Assembly: GCF_018919145.1 (NCBI RefSeq)
Contig: NZ_JAHLQJ010000004.1
Location: forward strand, 62,001-126,000
DNA: 64,000 nucleotides
From: Paenibacillus brevis
GTDB taxonomy: Bacteria > Bacillota > Bacilli > Paenibacillales > Paenibacillaceae
Direction: 5' to 3'
Below are positions 1-7,185 of this stretch, piece by piece. Positions within the stretch are counted from its first letter, which is position 1; the number at the start of each line of letters is the position of its first letter. Made by a program: the position numbers and the translations under genes. Under the pieces are notes generated by a model that saw nothing but the letters and a program-made list of their open reading frames with translations, was not told the origin of the DNA and did no database searches.

Positions 1-31
1 ACCACCTCTCTATAGACAGGAAGGATGCAAC

Positions 32-1075
32 ATGAGAGATCAGATCAGTACGGCCATTGTCGGCGCTGGTGCGATATCCACCGTTCATGCCGAAAGTATA
101 GCCAAATTGAACGGAGCGCATCTGAAGCTGATCGTTGACAGTGATCCGGTCAGAGCCGTACAGGCCGCTGAGAAATATCATTGTGAGGCAGCATGCGATT
201 TTCAAGCGCTGTTGAACCGGGAGGATATTCAGGTTGTGCATCTATGCACGCCCCATCATCTCCATGCCGAAATGGCGATCGATTTGCTCCGTTCCGGCAA
301 GCATGTTCTTACGGAAAAGCCGATGGCTCATCATCTCCACGCTGCCGAGGCTTTGCTTCGGGAGGCCAGCCAGAGCTCGGCTCAGCTGGGGATTACCTTT
401 CAAAACCGTTATAATGCCTCATCCCGGACCATACGGGAAATGATCGACAAGGGAACCCTGGGGCGTCTGCTTGGCCTTAAAGGAATCATCACCTGGAATC
501 GCGAGCCGGCCTACTACACCTCCAGCCCTTGGCGCGGACGTTGGGCGACCGAGGGCGGCGGTGTGCTGATTAACCAGGCGATTCATACCCTCGACCTGCT
601 CCAATGGTTCGGCGGCGAGGTAGCTTCCATCGAAGGCAGCGCAAGCACCGATACCCTGGGCGATACGATTGAAGTCGAGGATACGGCGCATGCCCATATC
701 CGGTTTGCCAACGGAGCACGGGCATTATTTTATGCTACGAACGCCTATGTCTCCAATTCCCCGGTCGAGCTGGAGCTTGTATTCGAGCAGGGGGTGCTTC
801 AGTTGCGTGAGGACTGTCTATATCTCGTTCAGGGTAGCTCTACGACGCTGCTATGCGAGCCTCCTGCCACCTTGGATGAGCAAGGGCTGGTTACGGGCAA
901 ATCCTATTGGGGCATTAGTCATCAGCTATTGATCGAAGATTTCTACGACCATGTCCGCAGCGGGACGCGCTTTCCGATTCACGCTGAGGAAGGGATCAAA
1001 ACTATGCGGTTAATCACCGATCTGTACGCTTCTTCCCAAGCGCAGGCCGCTCGGATGAGCAGCCGTCCGACTTAA
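32..1075 (+). CDS. Gfo/Idh/MocA family NAD(P)-dependent oxidoreductase
   Basis: A 347-residue cytoplasmic sugar or cyclitol oxidoreductase. A Rossmann nucleotide-binding motif (GAGAIS, residues 11-16) sits at the N-terminus and the family's EKP signature at residues 95-97, where the Lys takes part in catalysis in characterised relatives. The C-terminal half (from about residue 125) fits the alpha/beta substrate-binding domain, and the WATEGGGVLINQAIHTLDLL stretch carries the conserved His region. AGGAAGG lies 9 bases upstream of the ATG, so this start is well supported. The gene is complete, and its left neighbour lies outside the window. It reads towards the rhamnose mutarotase/GH105/importer genes, separated from them by repeat A1. 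The substrate cannot be read from the sequence; a role in modifying a pectin-derived sugar is inferred from context only. Confidence 0.9.
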   Translation: MRDQISTAIVGAGAISTVHAESIAKLNGAHLKLIVDSDPVRAVQAAEKYHCEAACDFQALLNREDIQVVHLCTPHHLHAEMAIDLLRSGKHVLTEKPMAHHLHAAEALLREASQSSAQLGITFQNRYNASSRTIREMIDKGTLGRLLGLKGIITWNREPAYYTSSPWRGRWATEGGGVLINQAIHTLDLLQWFGGEVASIEGSASTDTLGDTIEVEDTAHAHIRFANGARALFYATNAYVSNSPVELELVFEQGVLQLREDCLYLVQGSSTTLLCEPPATLDEQGLVTGKSYWGISHQLLIEDFYDHVRSGTRFPIHAEEGIKTMRLITDLYASSQAQAARMSSRPT

Positions 1076-1079
1076 ATTC

Positions 1080-1316
1080 TATATAAAAGTTGAGCTAATG
1101 ATTATACACAGGAGGCAACGTGTAAAGTGTTCTTACGATCGCTGTTGTTCGCGGATTTCTTGGATTGAATTGGCCATGTAAAGGAAGCAATCCGCTCTCA
1201 AAGGCGAACGCTATCGAGCCTATGCTCCCGAGGTAGCTTTCCTTCAGAAAGCTTATACTATAGGACACTTTACATTTATGCCTTTTCTGTGCCGTTCTTT
1301 AGTTCAACTTATACAG
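1080..1316 (-). repeat. Dispersed hairpin repeat family A, copy A1
   Basis: A non-coding element of about 237 bp with near-identical terminal inverted repeats (TATATAAAAGTTGA at the left, TTCAACTTATA at the right). Internal blocks are shared with copies A2, A3 and A4, including TTACGATCGCTGTTGTTC and GGCGAACGCT. The two halves are roughly complementary, so the transcript could fold into one long hairpin. It lies in reverse orientation to A3. It fills the gap between the oxidoreductase and rhaM, and its right end overlaps the rhaM stop codon (1309-1311). It has no ORF of its own. It is best described as a MITE-like element. Confidence 0.8.
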
Positions 1317-1647
1317 TAAAAGAATCAGGCTCCCTCTCCAGAAAGAACACCTCTTTCAAATCACGGCTTACAGGACGGTGGTCAGCATGCGTCTCCATAA
1401 TATCCTTCATGCTATCCCACCACTTTCTGCAAATCATCGTATCGGCAGCCTGGTTCCAGAGAGCTTCGTCCTCAAGCTCTAAATAGGCAAACAACGTGCT
1501 TGTAGGTTCATCCAAGAAAATCGAATAACTAATGACCCCGTGAGCGAGCAGCATCTCTTTCATCTCAGGCCAAAGCTCATGATGACGCTTATGATATTCA
1601 TCATGACAATCCTCATAGACCTTCATCAGCGAAGCTTTTCGTATCAT
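1309..1647 (-). CDS. rhaM: L-rhamnose mutarotase
   Basis: A 112-residue protein of the RhaM (DUF718) family, which interconverts the alpha and beta anomers of L-rhamnose in the cytoplasm. The family hallmarks are present: start MIRKA, HDEYHKRHHELWPEM (residues 15-29) with His22 at the known catalytic position, RKWWDSM near residue 75, and SRDLKEVFFL near the end. It is slightly longer than the E. coli enzyme (104 residues). The extra C-terminal residues (EPDSFTV) run into repeat A1, whose terminal TATAAG supplies the TAA stop. It follows the GH105 gene and the importer on the same strand, with repeat A2 between. This places anomer conversion next to uptake and hydrolysis rather than with rhaBAD 20 kb away. 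Confidence 0.93.
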   Translation of the reverse strand: MIRKASLMKVYEDCHDEYHKRHHELWPEMKEMLLAHGVISYSIFLDEPTSTLFAYLELEDEALWNQAADTMICRKWWDSMKDIMETHADHRPVSRDLKEVFFLEREPDSFTV

Positions 1648-1673
1648 CCTCCCACCTCCTCTCGCTCAAAAAA

Positions 1674-1859
1674 TTGAACTACTGAATGTTACGTCTGTGG
1701 GCAACGTGTGAAGTGTTCTTACGATCGCTGTTGTTCACGGATTTCTCTGATTGAACTAGTATAGAGTAGAAATCCATTCACAAAGGCGAACGCTTACGCT
1801 TCTACAGCACACTCCACACTTATGCCCTTTCGACGTAGCTTTATAGTTCAACCTATATA
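1674..1859 (-). repeat. Dispersed hairpin repeat family A, copy A2
   Basis: About 186 bp, a shorter version of the family. It keeps the end blocks (TTGAACTA at the left, TAGTTCAACCTATATA at the right), the GCAACGTGTGAAGTG block and the TTACGATCGCTGTTGTTC block, but has less sequence in the middle than A1 and A3. It sits inside what would otherwise be a continuous minus-strand run from the GH105 gene to rhaM. It may therefore act on the operon transcript as a structured spacer or partial terminator (inference). Confidence 0.78.
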
Positions 1860-1888
1860 AGCAGCAAGTATCGAGTATCCTTCGTCAA

Positions 1889-2923
1889 TCATTCGCCAAT
1901 TTGAATTGCCGCCGCCAGCAGCACTAATGTAAGGCCCTGTCCCCAGCCTTGGGCCCATTTTCGGTCCACCGCAAGATAGTCCTCAACATCGTTCATCACA
2001 GCGGTTCCTCCGGAGACATTAAGCACGCGGCCATTCGCTGCAATATTACTCAGCACGCCATCCAGGGCTTTCTGCACATATTTCGCATGGAGGGGATTGC
2101 CCTGCATGAGCATAGCCGCCGCTATTCCTGCCGTCGCTGACACTTCACCGTAGGCCTCCGGAACATTAAGAACGGTTCCCCAAAGGCCATTATCCTTCTG
2201 CAGTTTTTTAATAGCAGCGAGTTGATCCCGCAAGGAACTCCATATATGCATCATCGGCGGATAGAGATAGCCTTCCGGCACCACCCTTGCCGCCCGGGAC
2301 ATCGTATAGGCTGCCCAAGCATTGGCTCGCGCCCAGTAAATCCCGGACATATGATCTTGCCTGATATTGTTGTAGCCATGGTACCAAAGCCCGGAGTCCT
2401 CGTCCTGCAAATAATGGATATGCCAATAAAATTGGTGCAGAGCATCTTCAATCAGCGGCTTCTCTCCCAGCATCACGCCGGTGCGCAGCATGAAGTAGGC
2501 GGCCATAAACAGCGTGTCGGCCCAGCACTGCTCCGGAAAATCATTCTTGGCGGAGACCGTATGCTGAAGCACCCGTTCTCCGAATCGAGGCGCCTTGTTC
2601 TGGATGTAATCGATCTTGCTTAAAATCAGATCGAGATACTTCTGGTCTTGCGTATGTTCATACAAGGTAAGCAGCATATGTCCCATCGCGCAGGTGTTCA
2701 CGTTCCATATTGGAAGCCCCGCCTCAATATACTCATCACACCATGCCACCATCCGTTCGAGATAAGCCTGTTCCCCGGTAGCTTCGAAGATCGAGCTGAC
2801 TCCGTAAAAAGCAACCCCTCCCGGCCAGTCCCAGGTCAAATCCATTCCGAAGATATAGTCCACCACGCGTCCGGCGATTGGTCTCAAGTCGGACGGAACC
2901 GCTGTTAGCTTCAACCTATTCAC
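1889..2923 (-). CDS. GH105 unsaturated rhamnogalacturonyl hydrolase (YesR-like)
   Basis: A 344-residue (alpha/alpha)6-barrel enzyme without a signal peptide, so cytoplasmic. The family (GH88/GH105) hydrolyses the unsaturated uronic acid left at the non-reducing end of oligosaccharides by pectate or rhamnogalacturonan lyases. Asp136 in QCWADTLFM fits the conserved catalytic Asp, and the aromatic-rich GLWYHGY, YWARANAW and WAQGWGQG stretches match the family. The length equals that of B. subtilis YesR. It is clearly more divergent than the other two GH105 proteins of the window, which share a MWLDGLYM motif. The start lies 9 bases after the binding-protein stop, so it is very likely co-transcribed with the importer. 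Confidence 0.9.
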   Translation of the reverse strand: MNRLKLTAVPSDLRPIAGRVVDYIFGMDLTWDWPGGVAFYGVSSIFEATGEQAYLERMVAWCDEYIEAGLPIWNVNTCAMGHMLLTLYEHTQDQKYLDLILSKIDYIQNKAPRFGERVLQHTVSAKNDFPEQCWADTLFMAAYFMLRTGVMLGEKPLIEDALHQFYWHIHYLQDEDSGLWYHGYNNIRQDHMSGIYWARANAWAAYTMSRAARVVPEGYLYPPMMHIWSSLRDQLAAIKKLQKDNGLWGTVLNVPEAYGEVSATAGIAAAMLMQGNPLHAKYVQKALDGVLSNIAANGRVLNVSGGTAVMNDVEDYLAVDRKWAQGWGQGLTLVLLAAAIQIGE

Positions 2924-2932
2924 CCTCCCGGA

Positions 2933-4585
2933 TTAGTTGTACTGTCCCTCGTCGATCGCTTTCTGCTTCTCATCAAGAATCTCCTGGTAACCCGCGTTAA
3001 GGTAAGTCTTCTTAGCCGCTTCGTATGTTACATCGAACTCCCCTTCCGGAGACAGAACGCACTTGACATACAGCTCCTGGAACAGCGAGTTCAGGTCGGC
3101 CTTGTATTCGTTGACTTTCTCAAGAACGATAGTGAACAAGGCGTCCGGCGTGCGGTATTCTGCCGTCTCATCATAGTACCGCAGCATATCTTCGGCCAGA
3201 TATTCATACCCTGGGGGCGCCCAGTTGCGGATATACGATTTTCGCGTCAATTCCGGGCTGGCGTATTCAGCCATCTCCGTGACAAGTCCCCAATAATCCT
3301 TGTTGTTGTTATTGGACAGCTTCGATTCACCCGCAAAATCGGCTACCTTCACAGCGATGCCATCGCTGTCGAGCGTGTAATTCTGGCCTTCAACACCATT
3401 TTGCAGGAAGAAAAGATTGTCCGGCTGGCTCATCCATTCGAGATACATCCATACAGCCCTTCGTTCCTCGGCCGAGGATTCGTAATTAATGCCCATAATG
3501 AAGCCAAAGGGCCAGTAGGCGCGTCCCTGAGGCTGGAGGCCTTCCGGAACGCTCGCCGTCGGAGGCAGCACCGCGAATTCGGCATCCGGATTGTTAACGA
3601 GCGTAGCGGATATCACGTCCGTATTGCTGGTGAGATAGAAGGCGAACGTTCCGGTCTTTCCGGCTACGAACTCCGCTTTTGTCTTTGCCTCATCATTGCG
3701 CAGATAAAATTCCTTATCGATTATTCCGTTGTTGTACTGATAATTCAGATTACGAAGATAACGTTCCGTTGCCGGAGACGTCAGGTCAGCCACGCTAAGG
3801 TCAGAATACAGCGCCCGTTCTTTTCCATCGATCGGCCAATCCCGGAATGCATAGTTGAAATTATAGTTGTTTTGCAGCAAGCTGCCGCCGCCAACCCCGA
3901 GACCTGCTTCCTTCCACTTTGCCAGCATCTCGTTATATTTCTCCAAAGACGTCAGGTCCTCGACCTTCATCCCGGCTTGCTCTACCCAGTCCTTCCGAAC
4001 GAGTGTCGTGAAGTTGTCCGCAGAAGGACGATTAGCAAAGAAGAAGACTTTGTTTCCGTCCACACTACCGTATTTCTCTATGGTTGAATTCATATTTTTC
4101 CAGTAAGTCGGAGCATAGTAAGCAATTTCGTCATAATCAAGCTCTTGCATCACTTCTTCCCCGTAATAGGCCAGTGCTTGCGGCATGTCATAGTGAAAAA
4201 TAATGTCCGGTGCCTTGTGCGAAGCAAGCAATTGCTCATAGTCCGTAACCTCGCTCGTGCGGGTAATCGGAACATATTTAACATCGATGTTGTACTTATC
4301 TCCGAATTCCTGCTGAACCCATCGGGTATAGTAGTTGTCCGTGACATTCCAGCCTTCGAACGCGCGCTCGTAGACCGGGATTTCCAGCGTGACCTTCTCG
4401 GGAAATCCTCCCGAGTAATCTTCATAATCTCCCGACGCGTTAGCAGAGTTGGTGCTCGGCGTATTCGAATTTTTAGAGCCGTTATCGGAATTGGAGCTGG
4501 AGTTGTTATTCCCTGTACATGCCGACAGAACACTGATTGCTACGAACAAAGCCATGACGATCGAGAAAATTCTACTTTTGCTCAT
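2933..4585 (-). CDS. Sugar ABC transporter substrate-binding lipoprotein (LplA-like)
   Basis: A 550-residue extracellular solute-binding protein family 1 member. The N-terminus is a lipoprotein signal (hydrophobic residues 6-19, lipobox LSAC with Cys23), followed by a low-complexity Ser/Asn linker to about residue 55. The large size and the aromatic-rich WVQQEFGDKYNID and EYLAEDMLRYYDE stretches fit the LplA/YtcQ class associated with oligouronide or complex-polysaccharide uptake. It is the third gene of a minus-strand set: LplB-type permease, LplC-type permease, binding protein, GH105, rhaM. No ATPase is encoded nearby. The likely ligand is an unsaturated rhamnogalacturonan oligosaccharide, judged from the downstream GH105 and rhaM. 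Confidence 0.92.
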   Translation of the reverse strand: MSKSRIFSIVMALFVAISVLSACTGNNNSSSNSDNGSKNSNTPSTNSANASGDYEDYSGGFPEKVTLEIPVYERAFEGWNVTDNYYTRWVQQEFGDKYNIDVKYVPITRTSEVTDYEQLLASHKAPDIIFHYDMPQALAYYGEEVMQELDYDEIAYYAPTYWKNMNSTIEKYGSVDGNKVFFFANRPSADNFTTLVRKDWVEQAGMKVEDLTSLEKYNEMLAKWKEAGLGVGGGSLLQNNYNFNYAFRDWPIDGKERALYSDLSVADLTSPATERYLRNLNYQYNNGIIDKEFYLRNDEAKTKAEFVAGKTGTFAFYLTSNTDVISATLVNNPDAEFAVLPPTASVPEGLQPQGRAYWPFGFIMGINYESSAEERRAVWMYLEWMSQPDNLFFLQNGVEGQNYTLDSDGIAVKVADFAGESKLSNNNNKDYWGLVTEMAEYASPELTRKSYIRNWAPPGYEYLAEDMLRYYDETAEYRTPDALFTIVLEKVNEYKADLNSLFQELYVKCVLSPEGEFDVTYEAAKKTYLNAGYQEILDEKQKAIDEGQYN

Positions 4586-4622
4586 CGTTTTCCCCCCGTT
4601 TTTTCAAATGATCTTGCTCCGG

Positions 4623-5522
4623 TTATTCCTTGACCGCACCCAGTAAAACGCCTTGAACGAAATACTTCTGGATAAACGGATAGATACAAAGGATCGGAAG
4701 CGTCGCAAACACGACACACGATGCCTTTAGAACCTCAGGATTACTAAGCTGAACCTGTGTCGCCTCCAGCTGGAAGCTTTCGCTGGCCTGAATGACCAGA
4801 TAATACAATTTGAGCTGCAGCGGCCGAAGATCCACCGCTTGCTTAATGTAGAATAAAGCGTCCTGATACGCGTTCCAGCGGCCAACCGCATAAAAGAGCG
4901 ATAAAGTCGCAATAATCGGCTTGGAGAGCGGCAGGACGATGCTCCACAGGATGCGGAAATGGCCTGCGCCATCAATTCTCGCCGATTCCTCCAGGCTTGC
5001 CGGAATACTGCTTGAAATAGAGGTCTTCATGATCAGGAAATTGAACGCGCTGAACGCCTGCGGCAGAATAAGCGCCCACAAGGTATCGAGCATGCCGAGT
5101 TGATTCATCAGCATGTATTCGGGAATAATGCCGCCGCTGAAGTACAAGGTAATCATGAAGATCATGGTCAATGCGGTGCGCCCCTTAAGCTGCTTGCGTG
5201 ATAAAGGATAGGCCGCGCAGACGGTGATGATCATGCCGAGTATGGTGAATGCAACCGTCACAATCACGGATACATAGAGGGAACGAAGGATACTGGCATC
5301 GGCAAAAATCTTGCCGTAAGCTTCAAATGTGAAGCCGCGCGGCAGCAGAACCACCTTGTTCGCGATGACAAAAGCGTCAGAGCTAAGCGATTTGGCGGCG
5401 ACATGGAGGAACGGCAGCAAGCAAACAAGCGAGGCGATGATCAGCGTGAGATGAATCAGCACATCCCAGGCGTCAAAGCGTCTGTTGCGATGCACGGTGA
5501 GTATATTGCCCGAAGACTTCAA
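4623..5522 (-). CDS. Sugar ABC transporter permease, LplC/YtcP type
   Basis: A 299-residue inner-membrane permease of the CUT1 group with about six transmembrane segments; the first is at residues 20-42 (LIHLTLIIASLVCLLPFLHV). The EAA loop that docks on the ATPase is visible as EESARIDGAGHFRILWSIVLP near residues 178-198. The ending VQGVLLGAVKE is typical of LplC. It lies 37 bases before the binding-protein start and forms the transport pore with the LplB-type permease encoded at 5979-6941, from which it is separated by two family-B repeats. The ATPase partner must come from elsewhere. Confidence 0.93.
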   Translation of the reverse strand: MKSSGNILTVHRNRRFDAWDVLIHLTLIIASLVCLLPFLHVAAKSLSSDAFVIANKVVLLPRGFTFEAYGKIFADASILRSLYVSVIVTVAFTILGMIITVCAAYPLSRKQLKGRTALTMIFMITLYFSGGIIPEYMLMNQLGMLDTLWALILPQAFSAFNFLIMKTSISSSIPASLEESARIDGAGHFRILWSIVLPLSKPIIATLSLFYAVGRWNAYQDALFYIKQAVDLRPLQLKLYYLVIQASESFQLEATQVQLSNPEVLKASCVVFATLPILCIYPFIQKYFVQGVLLGAVKE

Positions 5523-5550
5523 GAACCCGCCTCCTTTCTTTAGATAGGTT

Positions 5551-5717
5551 GTTCAAAAAGTCAGCTTCCCAAGACGAAGCTGTTCCAGGAGTACATTCGA
5601 CATCGAATCTTGAATTCAGCCGGGCCTTCCGTTGCTCACGTAGATCTGTCTACGCTCCGCTACTCAGTCCCTAGCTTCATCCAACCTTCTTGGTCCTGTA
5701 AACCCAACTTTTTGAAC
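5551..5717. repeat. Dispersed repeat family B, divergent copy B1
   Basis: Begins with GGTTGTTCAAAAAGTCAGC and ends with ACTTTTTGAAC, the terminal inverted repeats of family B. It contains the shared ATTCGACATCGAATCTTG block, but the remaining interior differs from copies B2, B4 and B5. It lies between the two permease genes, next to B2. Confidence 0.6.
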
Positions 5718-5758
5718 TTTCAATTTAAGGGCTGTAATCAAAATCAGTTCGTTTATTA

Positions 5759-5980
5759 CAATGCATGTTTAAAAAATCAGCTTCTCAGCACCGAGAAGGT
5801 TGTGAGAATCCGAAGAAGGAGGAACGGAGTGTAGACAAAACCTACAAGAGCGAAATGCTTCCAAAGGAAGCATGCCTCGTAAGCATCCGCTTGGACTTCA
5901 AGGATGAACGCAAGATTCGATGTTGAACCAACCTCTTGAAATACTTCGTGATCAAAAGATGAATTTTTAAACTACCTCTC
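5759..5980 (+). repeat. Dispersed repeat family B, copy B2
   Basis: About 220 bp. It starts AATGCATGTTTAAAAAATCAG, with CAGCACCGAGAAGG next and the GAGGAACGGAGTGTAG, GCTTCCAAAGGAAGC and GATTCGATGTTGAA blocks inside. It ends TTTTTAAACTACCTCTC, directly at the stop codon of the LplB-type permease gene. The same blocks in the same order occur in B5 and, inverted, in B4. It is non-coding and hairpin-forming. Together with B1 it fills 450 bases of an otherwise compact operon. Confidence 0.8.
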
Positions 5981-6941
5981 ATAATAGTCCGTCTTCTCCT
6001 AGCTTCTTGGCGATACGATCCGCCAGCAGCACCAGCATGATTCCGATCATGGATTGGAACAAGCCGAGCGCCGTTGCCCGGCTGAAGTTCCCGCCCTCGA
6101 TCCCCCAGCGGTATACCAGCACGGGAATGGTCGTCGTAAACTCTGTTGTGGCTTTATTCTGCAGTGCATAGATCCGTTCGAACGAGCCCTCCATGACCCG
6201 TCCCAGGTTCATGATTAACAAAGTCACGATGGTGGTGCGAATCGACGGCAGAGACACGTTCCATACCTTCCGCCAGCGGCCTGCGCCGTCCACGGTTGCC
6301 GCCTCGTACAGCTCCGGGTTGATCCCGCTGATCGCCGCAAGATAAATAATCGTCCCCCAGCCCATACTCTGCCAGACGCCAATCGCCAGATAACTGATCA
6401 GCCAGTTGACATCCTCCTGCAGAAACGGAACCCGGTTTCCGCCCATCATCGCGATCACATTATTGACCACGCCGTTGCCCTCGCTCAGCAGTTGATAGGC
6501 GATTGCACCGATAATAATCCAGGACAGAAAATGCGGCAAATAGAGCAGGGTCTGGTTAATCCGCTTGAATCGGATGCTTCTTACTTCATTAAGCAATAGG
6601 GCAAGCACGATCGGCATCGTGAAGCTGAAGACAAGATCAAGGCAGTTCAGCAGCAAGGTATTGCGGACAGCGCGTCCGAAATCATGCTTGGCGAACAGCT
6701 CCCTGAACACCTCGAATCCAACCCATTCGCTCCCCCAGACGCCATGGGCGATTTTGTAATTCTTAAACGCCAGCACAAGGCCGGACATCGGTGCGTATTT
6801 GAATACAAGCACAAAAGCGATCGGGATCAGAAGCATCAGGTAAAGTTGAAGGTCCCGGCGAAGATAAAAAGCGAAGCTCTTCCCTAGCGTCCCTCTAGTA
6901 TGCAGAGGACTTTCAGTCTTTGAAGCGCTTTCAATTTTCAG
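5979..6941 (-). CDS. Sugar ABC transporter permease, LplB/YteP type
   Basis: CUT1 permease with about six transmembrane segments; the first is LQLYLMLLIPIAFVLVF. The EAA loop (ELYEAATVDGAGRWRKVWNVSLP) contacts the ATPase. It is the first transporter gene of the left importer operon. The start given is a CTG at 6941, 7 bases after a perfect AGGAGG. It yields 320 residues, close to the usual family length. The alternative is an ATG at 7019, which adds 26 residues unlike the family and has only a GGAG in front. A cre-like palindrome (6920-6934) lies just inside the reading frame. The permease call is secure; the start is not. Confidence 0.82.
   Translation of the reverse strand: MKIESASKTESPLHTRGTLGKSFAFYLRRDLQLYLMLLIPIAFVLVFKYAPMSGLVLAFKNYKIAHGVWGSEWVGFEVFRELFAKHDFGRAVRNTLLLNCLDLVFSFTMPIVLALLLNEVRSIRFKRINQTLLYLPHFLSWIIIGAIAYQLLSEGNGVVNNVIAMMGGNRVPFLQEDVNWLISYLAIGVWQSMGWGTIIYLAAISGINPELYEAATVDGAGRWRKVWNVSLPSIRTTIVTLLIMNLGRVMEGSFERIYALQNKATTEFTTTIPVLVYRWGIEGGNFSRATALGLFQSMIGIMLVLLADRIAKKLGEDGLL
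6920..6934 (-). promoter_or_regulatory. Cre-like palindrome at the start of the LplB-type permease gene
   Basis: TTGAAAGCGCTTCAA on the minus strand resembles a CcpA-binding cre box around the central CG, with two mismatches to TGWNANCGNTNWCA. It lies within the first codons of the permease gene. CcpA roadblock sites inside coding starts are known in Bacilli; function here is inferred. Confidence 0.4.
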
Positions 6942-7185
6942 AATCTCACCTCCTAACGCTTGGTCATTCCTCGCCCCGCCCGAGCCAGTGTGGAGACCAT
7001 AGGGGAGGCTGTGTCTCATCTTACGCTCCGTCTTCGCACCGGTAAATCATGAGTTTTGATTCTATTTGTCATTTTTGATTGCTGCTTGATGTCATGGGAA
7101 TTTTACAGGTGAAAATAATCAATATTGAAGGTTCTAAGCAAAATTAACTATTATGACTAACCTCCTGCCTGCTCCTTCATCTCAT

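Noticed and set aside
3401-4087. 228-residue plus-strand ORF
   Set aside because: Antisense shadow of the LplA-like binding-protein gene.
7020-7185. Possible promoter with CATAAT or TAAAAT boxes upstream of the left importer operon
   Set aside because: Several weak A/T-rich hexamers are present, but none has a matching -35 box at proper distance, so no single site can be chosen.
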